This document shows, one piece after another, positions 5,550 through 14,115 of a stretch of DNA of 21,452 nucleotides. Each line of letters begins with the position of its first letter. The first letter of the stretch is position 1. Source of the stretch: a virus. The position numbers were made by a program, and so were the translations under genes. Where the stretch lies: positions 1-21,452 of IMG/VR virus record IMGVR_UViG_3300025168_000802. One strand, given 5' to 3'. The notes beneath the pieces are model-generated. The model ran no database searches, was not told where the DNA came from, and worked only from the letters and a program-made list of their open reading frames with translations.

Positions 5550-6013
5550 TAAACTATCAATCCTTTCTGGTAACTTTTACCATCATAAGTTAATATTTGT
5601 TTTCGATTTCCTTCATTCTTATAAGATACATGAACCCAACCAGAAGTTGGTTCACCTTTTTTATAAAATTCTAAAATTAATTGGTCATAATCTAAATTAT
5701 CTATAATCCATTGTGCTAGAGTTGCGTTGTCTACTGTAGGCACTTCTATATCAACAGCTTCTCCTAATGAGTGCTGTGAGGTCTTACTACCTCCTATGGC
5801 ATCATTTAAAGCAGGTGAGCGATAACCTGAAGATGGAGTAAACGGGATATTAAAGTTTTCTCTTATGGGTTGCAAAATATTACCTGCTAATTCAACTAAA
5901 TTTTCTACAATATGTTTTTCCCATGAAGCATCTGGAACATTATTCAAACCTTTTCTTGCGGCAGTTTGGGATTTGCACAATTCTTTTAAAGAAAAGTTTG
6001 GGGAAAGGTTCAT
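5549..6013 (-). CDS. Peptidase M15 endolysin (D,D/L,D-carboxypeptidase-like)
   Basis: This 154-residue protein matches the peptidase M15A family. The N-terminus reads LSPNFSLKELCKS-x-TA (3-18), followed by GYRSPALNDAIGG (63-75), then the zinc motif SQHSLGEAVDIEV (79-91, ligands H81 and D88) and WVHVSY (126-131, ligand H128). All three zinc ligands are present. It should cleave peptide cross-links or stems in peptidoglycan and act as the endolysin. There is no signal peptide, which fits holin-dependent release. It lies between a small XhlA-like protein and the holin, with overlaps of 4 and 1 bp. Confidence 0.88.
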   Translation of the reverse strand: MNLSPNFSLKELCKSQTAARKGLNNVPDASWEKHIVENLVELAGNILQPIRENFNIPFTPSSGYRSPALNDAIGGSKTSQHSLGEAVDIEVPTVDNATLAQWIIDNLDYDQLILEFYKKGEPTSGWVHVSYKNEGNRKQILTYDGKSYQKGLIV

Positions 6014-6192
6014 TGTGCAAACCCCTTTACTATTGCAAATACTTTAAAATAATCTGCTACTACTAATGCTATAAAAGTATAAGCAACTCTTTCGAGTCTT
6101 TTTAATCTTGCGTTAACACCTAAACGATACATAGAACATTCTGCTGTATGTTTTTCTATTTCTATCAGAGCTTTTGTTGCTACATCATTCAT
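6010..6192 (-). CDS. Small coiled-coil/one-TM protein, XhlA-like
   Basis: This 60-residue protein has an N-terminal helix, then RLKRLERVAY (residues 29-38) running into a hydrophobic segment (TFIALVVADYFKVFAIV). The layout of a short coiled coil, 'RL-x-RLE' and one C-terminal TM resembles haemolysin XhlA-type accessory lysis proteins. It overlaps the endolysin gene by 4 bp, so a lysis role (holin accessory or antiholin) is likely. The length is short but typical for this family. Confidence 0.55.
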   Translation of the reverse strand: MNDVATKALIEIEKHTAECSMYRLGVNARLKRLERVAYTFIALVVADYFKVFAIVKGFAQ

Positions 6193-6863
6193 TATTGAGG
6201 CATTCCATCTGGTTCTTTTGGAAAGTTATACAAAGGAGCAGGAGCAGTTTCTTCACCTGCGTCATTATAAGTAGCATCAAATAAAGCACATATAGCATCA
6301 AAATCTGCCGCTCCTGCAATACTAGCTATCATAGAAGTGTGTGCAGTTCTTATTCCATCTCTATAAGTAGTAACAGAACTAGGAATTGCAGTTCCTTTTT
6401 CTGATTTTCTAGTAACCCATTTATCAGTTTTATTTAATAAACTACTTTGCAAAGATTTTACAAAAGCAGTTAATTCAGTCTTTAACCCTATTACAATTAT
6501 TTGATTTCCATCTCTATCTTTTTTAGGGTCGCCTGCTTTAGTACCTGAAGGTGCATGTCCATCATCTATTTCTGATTGTGTCCATACTTGAGGAACATCT
6601 GCAATACTTCTCGCTGTATAATCATAAGTTCCATCTACTATTTTTTTTGAATTATTCCATACAAAACTTTCTGCACCACCTGTATAAAGATTAGTTTTAG
6701 AAGGTATTGAATTTTTAAATACTACAGGATATACAGAAAATGTTGCTAATTTTGTATTGTCTGTAAAGTAACTAGCAGGATATACTGTTCCTTCTGCGTC
6801 TTTTAATCGTACAGGATTACTATACATTGTTACAATGTTACCTGCTTCTATTTTAGCCCACAT
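6192..6863 (-). CDS. Probable tail fibre accessory or assembly protein
   Basis: This 223-residue soluble protein begins MWAKIEAGNIVTMYSNP, the kind of start seen in phage fibre assembly or chaperone proteins placed just after fibre genes. It has a mixed central part and an alpha-helical second half ending in a proline-rich tail (APAPLYNFPKEPDGMPQ). No catalytic motif is visible. A good RBS (AAAGGAG) lies upstream in the 21-bp gap after the large fibre gene. The position between the fibre and lysis genes supports a role in fibre folding or attachment, but the identity is inferred from context. Confidence 0.5.
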   Translation of the reverse strand: MWAKIEAGNIVTMYSNPVRLKDAEGTVYPASYFTDNTKLATFSVYPVVFKNSIPSKTNLYTGGAESFVWNNSKKIVDGTYDYTARSIADVPQVWTQSEIDDGHAPSGTKAGDPKKDRDGNQIIVIGLKTELTAFVKSLQSSLLNKTDKWVTRKSEKGTAIPSSVTTYRDGIRTAHTSMIASIAGAADFDAICALFDATYNDAGEETAPAPLYNFPKEPDGMPQ

Positions 6864-6884
6864 ATTATTGTTCTCCTTTATTAA

Positions 6885-9464
6885 TTATCTTGCTGTTGCA
6901 TATTTAAATGGATTAGAACTCATTGATAAGAAGACCCATTCACCACCACTTCCGTTAAATCCGCTTCCAGCAGTACGAAATTTCCAACCATTAGAATAAA
7001 TATCAATTACATCAGTAGTTGCATTACTAGATTCAGCTACATTACGATCTGGATTTAACAAACGTGCGCCTGTTCCATTAAAAGGATTTCTAGATGCGTC
7101 TATGATATACCAAAAGTCGCCACTACGATTATATCTTTTTAACATAATCCATGCAGGTTTATGTCCAGTATAAATAAATTGCCCATTTGTAGAGCCATTT
7201 CCCTTGTATGTCCCTGCTCTTATATATCCATCTATATTTGTAAAACAATAATAAATATAATTATTTGTACTTGCCCAAGTATAATTCTGTTTACAAGTAA
7301 ATATAGAAGAATTAACAGTACCCCATCTACCAGTAAAAGGAGCTTCAGAAGTATTTAATCTCATGCCTGACCCAGCAGAAACACCTTCTGCAAAGTAAGT
7401 ATCCCAGTTATAGGTTGTATCTCTATTTTTAGCTAATATAACTGTGGGTGCTGATGATAATCCATGAGATACAGTTTTATCTCCAGAACCTCCATCACCT
7501 ACTGCTTTAACAATACTAAACCCACCACTAGGGTCTACTTGATGTGTTGATGTTAAATCTCCAGAACCAGAGCTTGTCGTTCCTCCATTAGCCCTCCACA
7601 ACCAACCTACATGACCTCCATCATTATCATCAAAATTAGTATATAGTTTAGTACTTCCTCCAGTAGTAAATCCATCACTACCTATTGCTGATATATCTTG
7701 TCCACTTGTTTGGTCATTTTCAGCGGCATTTGTATTAGTAAATAATCTTTTACCACCATTAGAAGCTATACCTCTTGTAGTATCGTATAGTCTATTAGAA
7801 GAATCATAATCTCTAGCTTTAAACCATATCCAATCAGTTTTAAAACCTACTCCTGTAATAGCACGACCAACAGCATTATTACCTGTCCATATTGTAGCAC
7901 TAAACAATTTCTGTGGAAAATTACTATCAGTTTGTGCAGGGTCTACTGCATCTGCTGTTGGTAGATTGCCAGAACATAGTGCTAAATATCCTTTTGGGTC
8001 GTATTTAAATGTTCCTAAATTTTTATCACCACCACCATTATTACTAGCTCCTGAAATTTCCCCTGTAAAAGTTGGCTCTTGTCCTGCATTTAGTATAGTA
8101 TCATCTCCGTTATATATTTGAGCAGTAAATGTTATTGGATTAGCAGGTGTTGTAGTCCAAGCCCATTGTGGATATGCTCCTGTTTCAGGATTACCAGAAT
8201 TAGGTATAGTACCATTCTTTGCTATCCATGCTTTTCTATTATCACAATCTAAATAATAACTAATAATATCTCCATCAGTAGCAGTAGCAACTCCTGTAGT
8301 TACAGTTGTTAGTGAACCTAATCCTGTTATATTAGCACCACTATTTCCTTGTACTGCTCCACTACCAATGTCATAACGCATAGCCCAGATATCTCCACCA
8401 GTAGTAGCTGAATTTGCTATATTTCCAAGAACAGTAAGACCAGTATAAGGATAACCAGAAACATAATCTTTAATTAACATTTCCCAATACCATTTACCAC
8501 TTGTCACAGCAAAAGAACCAGAAGGATTAGATGCACCACTACCTGTACCAGTAGTTTGTAAATTACCTTCTGATAAAGTAGTATAACTTCCTGCATTTAA
8601 AGGATTCCAAGTAGCAAAATTATTAGTTGGTGAATCAGTAAGTTGTCTAAAAATTTTATGTGAGGCCCAATCATTTCCTTCACCACTTGTATCATCCCCA
8701 AAATTAGAACCATCTTGAAACATTAATAAATGTCCTGCACTCCCCCAAGTAATTCCGCTACTTAAATCCTTGGGAATCCAAACTCCATTTTTTTCTTCTG
8801 AAAAAACAGTAGGTGGATGTGTATAACCATCTACATATGCCCATTGTGCTATGTAACTTTGAATAGGATAGCCATAACCATAATAATCTCCTATTGTCCA
8901 AGCACCAGCGGCAATACCTGAAAATGAACTAAAAGAACCTCTATTATCTGTATTATAACTAGCTTCTGTCCCATTAATAAAAAATTTTAATTTTTCACTA
9001 TTTGTTCCATTATCAAGGTCTGCTTGTATATGAATATTGTACCATGCAGAAGTATCACGAAATAAATTATCTGTACTTAAAACTATAGCATTACTATTTG
9101 TGTTTACAAGCATAAGAGCATCACCTGCTGTATTACCTGCTGTAGGAGAAGAAAATTTAAGTTCCATTAAATTAGTAGCACTTGTACCACTTCTAGGGGT
9201 AAAAATATCTAATGGTCTAGCACTTGTAATTGGATTAGTTCCTTCTATTGCTGACCTTTTAATCCAAAAGTTTAAAGTAAAATGCACACTAGAATCAACA
9301 GTACCAAATGTTTTTGTTAATCTACTACTATTTGCTGAAGTAGAGTTTGCTGAAAATCTGCAACTATTAGGTATAGAATGTGTATAGAAATCACCACCAC
9401 CTCCACCACCTGATACTACTCCTGATGCTCCTGCTCTTGGGCTAGTTTCTTGTAGTTGACTCAT
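6885..9464 (-). CDS. Large lectin-like tail fibre / receptor-binding protein
   Basis: This 859-residue Ser/Gly/Thr/Asn-rich protein has several beta-sandwich modules. A polyglycine linker (about 19-24) is followed by a LamG/concanavalin-A-like module (about 35-235, with FTLNFWIKRS and WYNIHIQADL). Next are a junction with DDTSGEGNDW and SPTNNFATWNPL (258-289), and a SPRY-like module (about 290-455, FAVTSGKWYWEMLIK and DCDNRKAWIAKNG). The last two modules (about 515-660 and 665-859) have the form 'K-DWIWFKARDYDSSNRLYDTTRG' and end in GEWVFLSMSSNPFKYATAR. That final signature is common in marine phage fibres (DUF7483-like). It probably binds host surface glycans. It lies downstream of the tip protein, where a host-range determinant is expected. 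Confidence 0.75.
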   Translation of the reverse strand: MSQLQETSPRAGASGVVSGGGGGGDFYTHSIPNSCRFSANSTSANSSRLTKTFGTVDSSVHFTLNFWIKRSAIEGTNPITSARPLDIFTPRSGTSATNLMELKFSSPTAGNTAGDALMLVNTNSNAIVLSTDNLFRDTSAWYNIHIQADLDNGTNSEKLKFFINGTEASYNTDNRGSFSSFSGIAAGAWTIGDYYGYGYPIQSYIAQWAYVDGYTHPPTVFSEEKNGVWIPKDLSSGITWGSAGHLLMFQDGSNFGDDTSGEGNDWASHKIFRQLTDSPTNNFATWNPLNAGSYTTLSEGNLQTTGTGSGASNPSGSFAVTSGKWYWEMLIKDYVSGYPYTGLTVLGNIANSATTGGDIWAMRYDIGSGAVQGNSGANITGLGSLTTVTTGVATATDGDIISYYLDCDNRKAWIAKNGTIPNSGNPETGAYPQWAWTTTPANPITFTAQIYNGDDTILNAGQEPTFTGEISGASNNGGGDKNLGTFKYDPKGYLALCSGNLPTADAVDPAQTDSNFPQKLFSATIWTGNNAVGRAITGVGFKTDWIWFKARDYDSSNRLYDTTRGIASNGGKRLFTNTNAAENDQTSGQDISAIGSDGFTTGGSTKLYTNFDDNDGGHVGWLWRANGGTTSSGSGDLTSTHQVDPSGGFSIVKAVGDGGSGDKTVSHGLSSAPTVILAKNRDTTYNWDTYFAEGVSAGSGMRLNTSEAPFTGRWGTVNSSIFTCKQNYTWASTNNYIYYCFTNIDGYIRAGTYKGNGSTNGQFIYTGHKPAWIMLKRYNRSGDFWYIIDASRNPFNGTGARLLNPDRNVAESSNATTDVIDIYSNGWKFRTAGSGFNGSGGEWVFLSMSSNPFKYATAR

Positions 9465-9473
9465 TCTATACTC

Positions 9474-10112
9474 CTATGATGGTGTTTTAATATCTTTTGT
9501 TAATACTAACTGTATAGCTGTTGTAGTTCTTATAATATAATCTATTCTATCCACAGCATTAGCCCCTGTGGATAAAACTCCTGCTGTTCCTCCTGCAAAA
9601 TCATAAGAAGAGCCATATGCAAGGGTTCTACCTCCTGTACCATCTTGTACTATAAAAATACTTCCACTTTGTCCTACTACAGCATTGGTTGGGTTAGCTA
9701 GGGTGTATCCACCAGAATTATCATTCGCTAAAACTCCATTTCCTGCCGCATCTGATAATATAAAATGATTATTTAATGAAATATCTGGAGTAATAGTACC
9801 ATTTGCCGCACTATTTACAGTTGTTATACTTGCTCTTTGCGCCTTACTAAATGTTTGAGCAGTTGATATTTTAGCAAGGTCTGTCGCATTACTTCCTTGC
9901 GTAAATGTAGCTAAATTAATCCAATTATTATTTGCGGCATTTCTTACTTTAAGAATATTATCACCTGTGTCATAATACCACATATAAGCATAAACTGTTG
10001 ATGGGTCTGAGCCACTACTATTATTTGAAACTATTGCCGCTAATGCTCCATTGATATCTGCTCTAACTGTAGCACCATCTCCATTTGCGATTACATAATC
10101 ATGTGTTGCCAT
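9474..10112 (-). CDS. Tail appendage / fibre-related structural protein
   Basis: This 212-residue beta-rich protein begins MATHDYVIANGDGATVRADIN and contains a 'WYYDTGDNILKVRNAANNNW' motif that recurs in marine phage tail proteins. Its repetitive Gly/Asn/Thr-rich strands suit a trimeric fibre or spike segment. The C-terminal part forms a jelly-roll-like run ending DYIIRTTTAIQLVL. It lies between the gpJ-like tip gene and the large fibre, with a clear RBS (AGGAG) upstream and 9-bp gaps on both sides. It probably connects the fibre to the baseplate, or is a short spike. Confidence 0.6.
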   Translation of the reverse strand: MATHDYVIANGDGATVRADINGALAAIVSNNSSGSDPSTVYAYMWYYDTGDNILKVRNAANNNWINLATFTQGSNATDLAKISTAQTFSKAQRASITTVNSAANGTITPDISLNNHFILSDAAGNGVLANDNSGGYTLANPTNAVVGQSGSIFIVQDGTGGRTLAYGSSYDFAGGTAGVLSTGANAVDRIDYIIRTTTAIQLVLTKDIKTPS

Positions 10113-10121
10113 TATATTCTC

Positions 10122-12749
10122 CTATAAATTTGTACTTGTAACAGATAAAGCACTAACTTGAATGTTGTATGCTGTATCTTCTGTAGATAATTCTGCTTTA
10201 AATTTAAACCCTCTAGCAAATGCTTCATTGGATTGCAATAGTTTATAAGGCGACCAAGTAGCACCTCCACTTGCAGGGTCATCATTTGTACTTGCATAAT
10301 AAGTTTCAACATTGCAAACTGCCGCATCTCCTGTACCATCAAAGTCAGCCCATGTATCAATATTAGCCGCTCTTGAATCAACTAAATCTAATATATTGAC
10401 AATAGCTGAAGTTACTGATGCTTGCAAACGTATTCTTGTAGGACTACTTTTGTCTAATTTAGTTGCAAATTCATATATTCCTGTTGTATTTACATTTCCT
10501 AAGAAATCAAAATCAGCAATTAAGTCAAAATTTGCAACATCATCTAAGTCTACTGAAGAGGTTAATTGCAATTTATTACTAGAAACCATAGTTCTAGTTT
10601 TAGTTCCTGTAAAGTTAGGGCTTTCAGTAATAGTTGCGGCATTTGTGTAAGCTAAGATAGTTTCATTTTCAGATACTACTCCCACAGCAGTTGGTGAATA
10701 ATTACCACTACTATCAAAGAATTTAGCTAAATAAGTTCCTGCTCTTAAAGGTAATGTTTTATTTGTTGCTGAGCCTGCTACTCTGCCATCAACTAAAATA
10801 GAAGTAATCCATGTAGCACTACTTGTTGCAGGAGTCCATCTAATCTCTACACCACCACCAATAGTAACATCTAAGTCTGTTGACTTATCCCAAGCTAAAA
10901 CTCCTAGCCCTCCTCCTGTTATCAAAGTAAAGTTTGTTACATTTGCAGGAGCGGCAGAAAGACCAGATAAAGAAAAAACTGTTGTAACATATTCAGAAAC
11001 TTTACCTAATATATTTTTTGCTCTCACTCTAATATTATAAACTCCAGCAGGCAAATCTAATACTTCTGCTTCTGTTGCTACAGTATTTCCTGCTGATATA
11101 AAAACTGAGTCTGTAGATAGTTTATATTCTACTTGATACATATCAACTTGACTATCATTAGCGGCAACCCAAGTAATTTTCATTCTTGATGCTACTCTTG
11201 CATTATCTCTAGTTGTAAATAAATTTTCAGATACTTGTAAATTAGTCGGTGTTAATACAACAAAAGCACTTGGCAAATTAGTATTAGGTGCATCTGCCAT
11301 TGCTTGTTGCTCTGTAGTAGACCAAGAATAACTACTTGCCGCATATTCTGTTAAACCCATATTAACAAGTAATCCGTTAGGAGTAGTAGCAAAACCCCAT
11401 GAAGTAACTCTAAATTCTTTATTAGACCAACCATATCGAGTGTTACTCACTTTGATAATATCGTTTATATCTGCAATGAAACAAGTGCATTTAAACACAC
11501 CTTGAATATGAACTGGTTGTCTTGCCGCATATAATTGTATTTTTGCAATTCTTTGAGCCATTGAAGATGATGTCGTAAATGGCAAACTGAAATCTCTATA
11601 TATAGTTGCTCCATTATCTTCTGCTATAAAACTTGCTACTTCTAAAGCAGGATAGTCTGTTTCTTCCCAATCTGACTCTGATGATATAAATGTTCCTTTA
11701 ATTGCATTAAAAGTATCTCTTCGGCTTAATCTTGATTGAACAGTTAGCTCTCCTACCATATCACTTTCATTAATAGATAGTACCGAAGTTCCTGTTCCTG
11801 CGGCAAATACTTTATATAAACCATTACTATATGATAAAACTCCTGACATAGATGTTAATAATTCATTAAGTATTTCTCTTGGTTTTGATTCTGTACTTAT
11901 CATTCCATGAGCTTCATATCTATTTTCTGTACCACCACCTGATAAAGATTGTGATTCATCACAGATATTTGCGGCAGTTACTACAGTATCATTATCAATT
12001 TTACCTGCTGAAACTTTTAACCCTAAATCACTTATAAGATAATCTCTTATTATCATAGCAGGGTTAGATGAAAATGCTGTTTGACTTGTTCTTGTGTCTA
12101 ATATTTTTTTACCTTTAATAACTGCTTTAACATTAGGCACTCCACTATAAATATTTTGCTCAAATCTAAATCTAAAATATATATATGCCATACCAGATAA
12201 GGTATGTGCTGAAGTCCACTTGCCACCACTCTCACTTATTAAATCTGAATTTGCACTTTGTGTATCAGTACCTAAAGCTGTTTGTATTCTTAAATAAGGA
12301 TTACCTTTATAATACTCACTACCAGATGCTTCTGTTATATTACCACTACCATCAAGCATAGAAGGTGTAATTAGATTGCCATTTACATAAAACTCTTTAA
12401 ATTCTGTTATTTCATGTGAGGCTACCACTATGACCATATGCAAATAAGTATTAATAGCTGAATCACCTGCATCTCCGTTACCTGCTGTAGTTTCTAGGAA
12501 TACTATTGGTCCACCTACTTGGATTTCTCCATATACAACTTTTCTTGCAGTAATTGGTTGTCTAAAGTTTTGTTTTCTATCTTGAGCAGTAACAGAAAAA
12601 TTAGGTGCATCTGGTTTTTTAGGTTTTGGTGCTAATGCCATAGATGCAAAAGCTAGAGCAACAGAAATTACCATTCCTACATAACCACCTTGTATATAAC
12701 CTGTAACTGCGGCTACTACAATATTAAGTACATCTGATGCACCACCCAT
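10122..12749 (-). CDS. gpJ / GTA megatron-like central tip (host specificity) protein
   Basis: This protein is 875 residues from the chosen ATG at 12749. That start overlaps the previous stop as TAATG and has GGAAGG upstream; a TTG at 12776 would add nine residues. The hydrophobic N-terminus (about 3-38) precedes the KPKKPDAPNF segment and the ARKVVYGEIQVGGPIV motif typical of lambda J-like tip proteins. The hub part (to about 480) contains the FKEFYVNG and IIRDYLISDLGL signatures. A fibronectin type III domain follows (about 495-595), then beta-rich modules at the C-terminus. It should form the central tail tip and help contact the host. It is shorter than lambda J (1132 residues). Host recognition probably also involves the downstream fibre. 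Confidence 0.8.
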   Translation of the reverse strand: MGGASDVLNIVVAAVTGYIQGGYVGMVISVALAFASMALAPKPKKPDAPNFSVTAQDRKQNFRQPITARKVVYGEIQVGGPIVFLETTAGNGDAGDSAINTYLHMVIVVASHEITEFKEFYVNGNLITPSMLDGSGNITEASGSEYYKGNPYLRIQTALGTDTQSANSDLISESGGKWTSAHTLSGMAYIYFRFRFEQNIYSGVPNVKAVIKGKKILDTRTSQTAFSSNPAMIIRDYLISDLGLKVSAGKIDNDTVVTAANICDESQSLSGGGTENRYEAHGMISTESKPREILNELLTSMSGVLSYSNGLYKVFAAGTGTSVLSINESDMVGELTVQSRLSRRDTFNAIKGTFISSESDWEETDYPALEVASFIAEDNGATIYRDFSLPFTTSSSMAQRIAKIQLYAARQPVHIQGVFKCTCFIADINDIIKVSNTRYGWSNKEFRVTSWGFATTPNGLLVNMGLTEYAASSYSWSTTEQQAMADAPNTNLPSAFVVLTPTNLQVSENLFTTRDNARVASRMKITWVAANDSQVDMYQVEYKLSTDSVFISAGNTVATEAEVLDLPAGVYNIRVRAKNILGKVSEYVTTVFSLSGLSAAPANVTNFTLITGGGLGVLAWDKSTDLDVTIGGGVEIRWTPATSSATWITSILVDGRVAGSATNKTLPLRAGTYLAKFFDSSGNYSPTAVGVVSENETILAYTNAATITESPNFTGTKTRTMVSSNKLQLTSSVDLDDVANFDLIADFDFLGNVNTTGIYEFATKLDKSSPTRIRLQASVTSAIVNILDLVDSRAANIDTWADFDGTGDAAVCNVETYYASTNDDPASGGATWSPYKLLQSNEAFARGFKFKAELSTEDTAYNIQVSALSVTSTNL

Positions 12750-13231
12750 TATCCAACCTTCCAAGCTATTTGACAATCTACTCTAGGCAAATCTAAATAT
12801 CCTTTATTAGTTACAAATCTAGCATCATCTCCTGTTAATATACCTACAGTTAAATTAGTTTCATTGCTAGTTGCATCTAAATAATTTAATTTTAAAGTTC
12901 CTACAATATCTCCTCTTTGTGCAAAATTAATATGTACTCTAGGAAAATGATAATCCCAAAAATTTATTATATAATTATTAAGTGTGTCTTTAGGTTTATA
13001 AGAAATATTATGTTCTTTAAAATATTTAATACCATATTTATATGCGTTAATAGGATTGTTAAACATTCCTATGTGTTTTATTCCAAAATCTTTATTGGTG
13101 TATTTAGAAACTACATCTACAGCATAGCAAACACAATCTGATACACCCCATTGAAATTTTCTAGGCTTATCAATCTCTTCACAAAGAGTTATTTGCCAAT
13201 CTTCTAGCTTGTGCGTACTTCGTTGCCCCAT
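12749..13231 (-). CDS. NlpC/P60-like tail tip peptidase (GTA gp14 / DUF6950-like)
   Basis: This 160-residue protein has the start pattern of phage tail cell-wall peptidase homologues: KLEDWQITLCEEI, then FQWGVSDCVCYAVD (26-39). The cysteine of the S-D-C motif is the likely nucleophile, and it sits at the start of a helix as in NlpC/P60 enzymes. A possible later His is in YHFPRVHINFAQRGDIV, which also carries the GD pair usual in this family. It would open the peptidoglycan locally during DNA entry. The gene order hub, peptidase, megatron is that of the Rhodobacter GTA. The central part is divergent and Lys/Asn-rich. It overlaps the hub gene by 28 bp. Confidence 0.68.
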   Translation of the reverse strand: MGQRSTHKLEDWQITLCEEIDKPRKFQWGVSDCVCYAVDVVSKYTNKDFGIKHIGMFNNPINAYKYGIKYFKEHNISYKPKDTLNNYIINFWDYHFPRVHINFAQRGDIVGTLKLNYLDATSNETNLTVGILTGDDARFVTNKGYLDLPRVDCQIAWKVG

Positions 13232-14115
13232 AATATTTCATCATCCTGTAGTGCCGCTACATATTCTAAACCTTTATCATTAGGAAAATCTATAGCTTGG
13301 TCTTGTGGTGTATATCTTTTTATTTTTGGATTTTCTAATGTTACTAATTCACTTTCACAATTAACAGTAACAGTTGATGTGTCGCCTTTATCTTTTAATG
13401 TCATAACATCCATAAAACCAGAAAAAACAATATATGGGTCTGAAACTATAATACTAGGATTGTTAAATAACTCTCCTCCCATTCCTGTATGATTTGTGCA
13501 GTAATAATATAAATAAGAAGGAAAAGTTGCAGGTGCTACCCAAGTTGCTGTTGCTCCTGCTGTTCCTGAAGTTCCTGATTCTGTCCAAGATGCTGTAGTA
13601 TATTGAGAACCTCCTCCTCTTGTTCCATCAACTGTTGTAGATAATCTAAATTGATGTCCTGCATTACTAGAATCACTAACATCAAATATATATTTATTAC
13701 CTGCATAAATATCTAAATCTGGTGTTAATAAATTCTCAATGTAATATTTACCTCCACTTGCAGTAACCTTAAAAGTTGTAGCAATTTCTGGTTCTGGAAC
13801 CATAAAAGCTGTTTTAACTTTTACAGGTCTGCCATTATAGGCTTCTGCTAAAGCTATTGATATAATAGAAGAACTCATGCCTGATAAAGTAACAGAGAAA
13901 CCATTTGCTCTCATCTCTAAACTTTCAGCACTTTGGTCAATATTCATTAATGTTCCTGCACCTGTATATGTAACTCCACCTACTGATATATCTCCATAAC
14001 CAGTCCATAGGTTAACATCTCCACTATCAAATTCTGCTTCTACTAATACTGCTGAACGCAAAGTATCGGCTCTAGCATAAGCTCTAAATGCGGCAGTTGT
14101 TGTTCTATTAGCCAT
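13204..14115 (-). CDS. Baseplate hub protein (DUF2163/GTA gp13-like) with inserted cupredoxin-like domain
   Basis: This 303-residue protein is assigned mainly by position (GTA gp13 slot) and by outer segments typical of these hub proteins: LVEAEFDSGDVNLWTGYGDI (24-43), GFSVTLSGM (72-80), AYNGRPVKVKTAFM (92-105) and, after an interruption, IVFSGFMDVMTLKDKGD (229-245) with PKIKRYTPQDQ (263-273). Residues about 115-215 are inserted and look like a cupredoxin. A Greek-key-type strand set carries H154 (NAGHQF), then C206, H209 and M212 in YYYCTNHTGMGG. Those are all four type 1 copper ligands with C-x2-H-x2-M spacing. The outer domain joins the tail tube to the tip. The start overlaps the upstream stop (TAATG). 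Confidence 0.75.
   Translation of the reverse strand: MANRTTTAAFRAYARADTLRSAVLVEAEFDSGDVNLWTGYGDISVGGVTYTGAGTLMNIDQSAESLEMRANGFSVTLSGMSSSIISIALAEAYNGRPVKVKTAFMVPEPEIATTFKVTASGGKYYIENLLTPDLDIYAGNKYIFDVSDSSNAGHQFRLSTTVDGTRGGGSQYTTASWTESGTSGTAGATATWVAPATFPSYLYYYCTNHTGMGGELFNNPSIIVSDPYIVFSGFMDVMTLKDKGDTSTVTVNCESELVTLENPKIKRYTPQDQAIDFPNDKGLEYVAALQDDEILWGNEVRTS
13471..13773 (-). other. Cupredoxin-like domain inside the hub gene
   Basis: This covers hub residues about 115-215. The pattern is FKVTASGGKYYIENLL, DIYAGNKYIFDVSD, then NAGHQF (H154), a Gly/Thr/Ser loop, and a final YLYYYCTNHTGMGGEL (C206, H209, M212). The ligand order His, Cys, His, Met and the C-x2-H-x2-M spacing are those of amicyanin-type type 1 copper proteins. 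Similar 'YYYC-x2-H-x-GMGG' domains occur in marine phage structural proteins, to my recollection. Whether copper is bound is unknown. Confidence 0.7.

Noticed and set aside
10112-10381. Minus-strand 89-residue frame inside the gpJ-like gene
   Set aside because: It lies wholly within the well-supported tip protein frame, has Met/Leu/Gln-rich low-complexity composition and no family pattern.
12749-12776. TTG start at 12776 for the gpJ-like gene
   Set aside because: The ATG at 12749 has a GGAAGG site and the TAATG junction seen at many other gene borders here.
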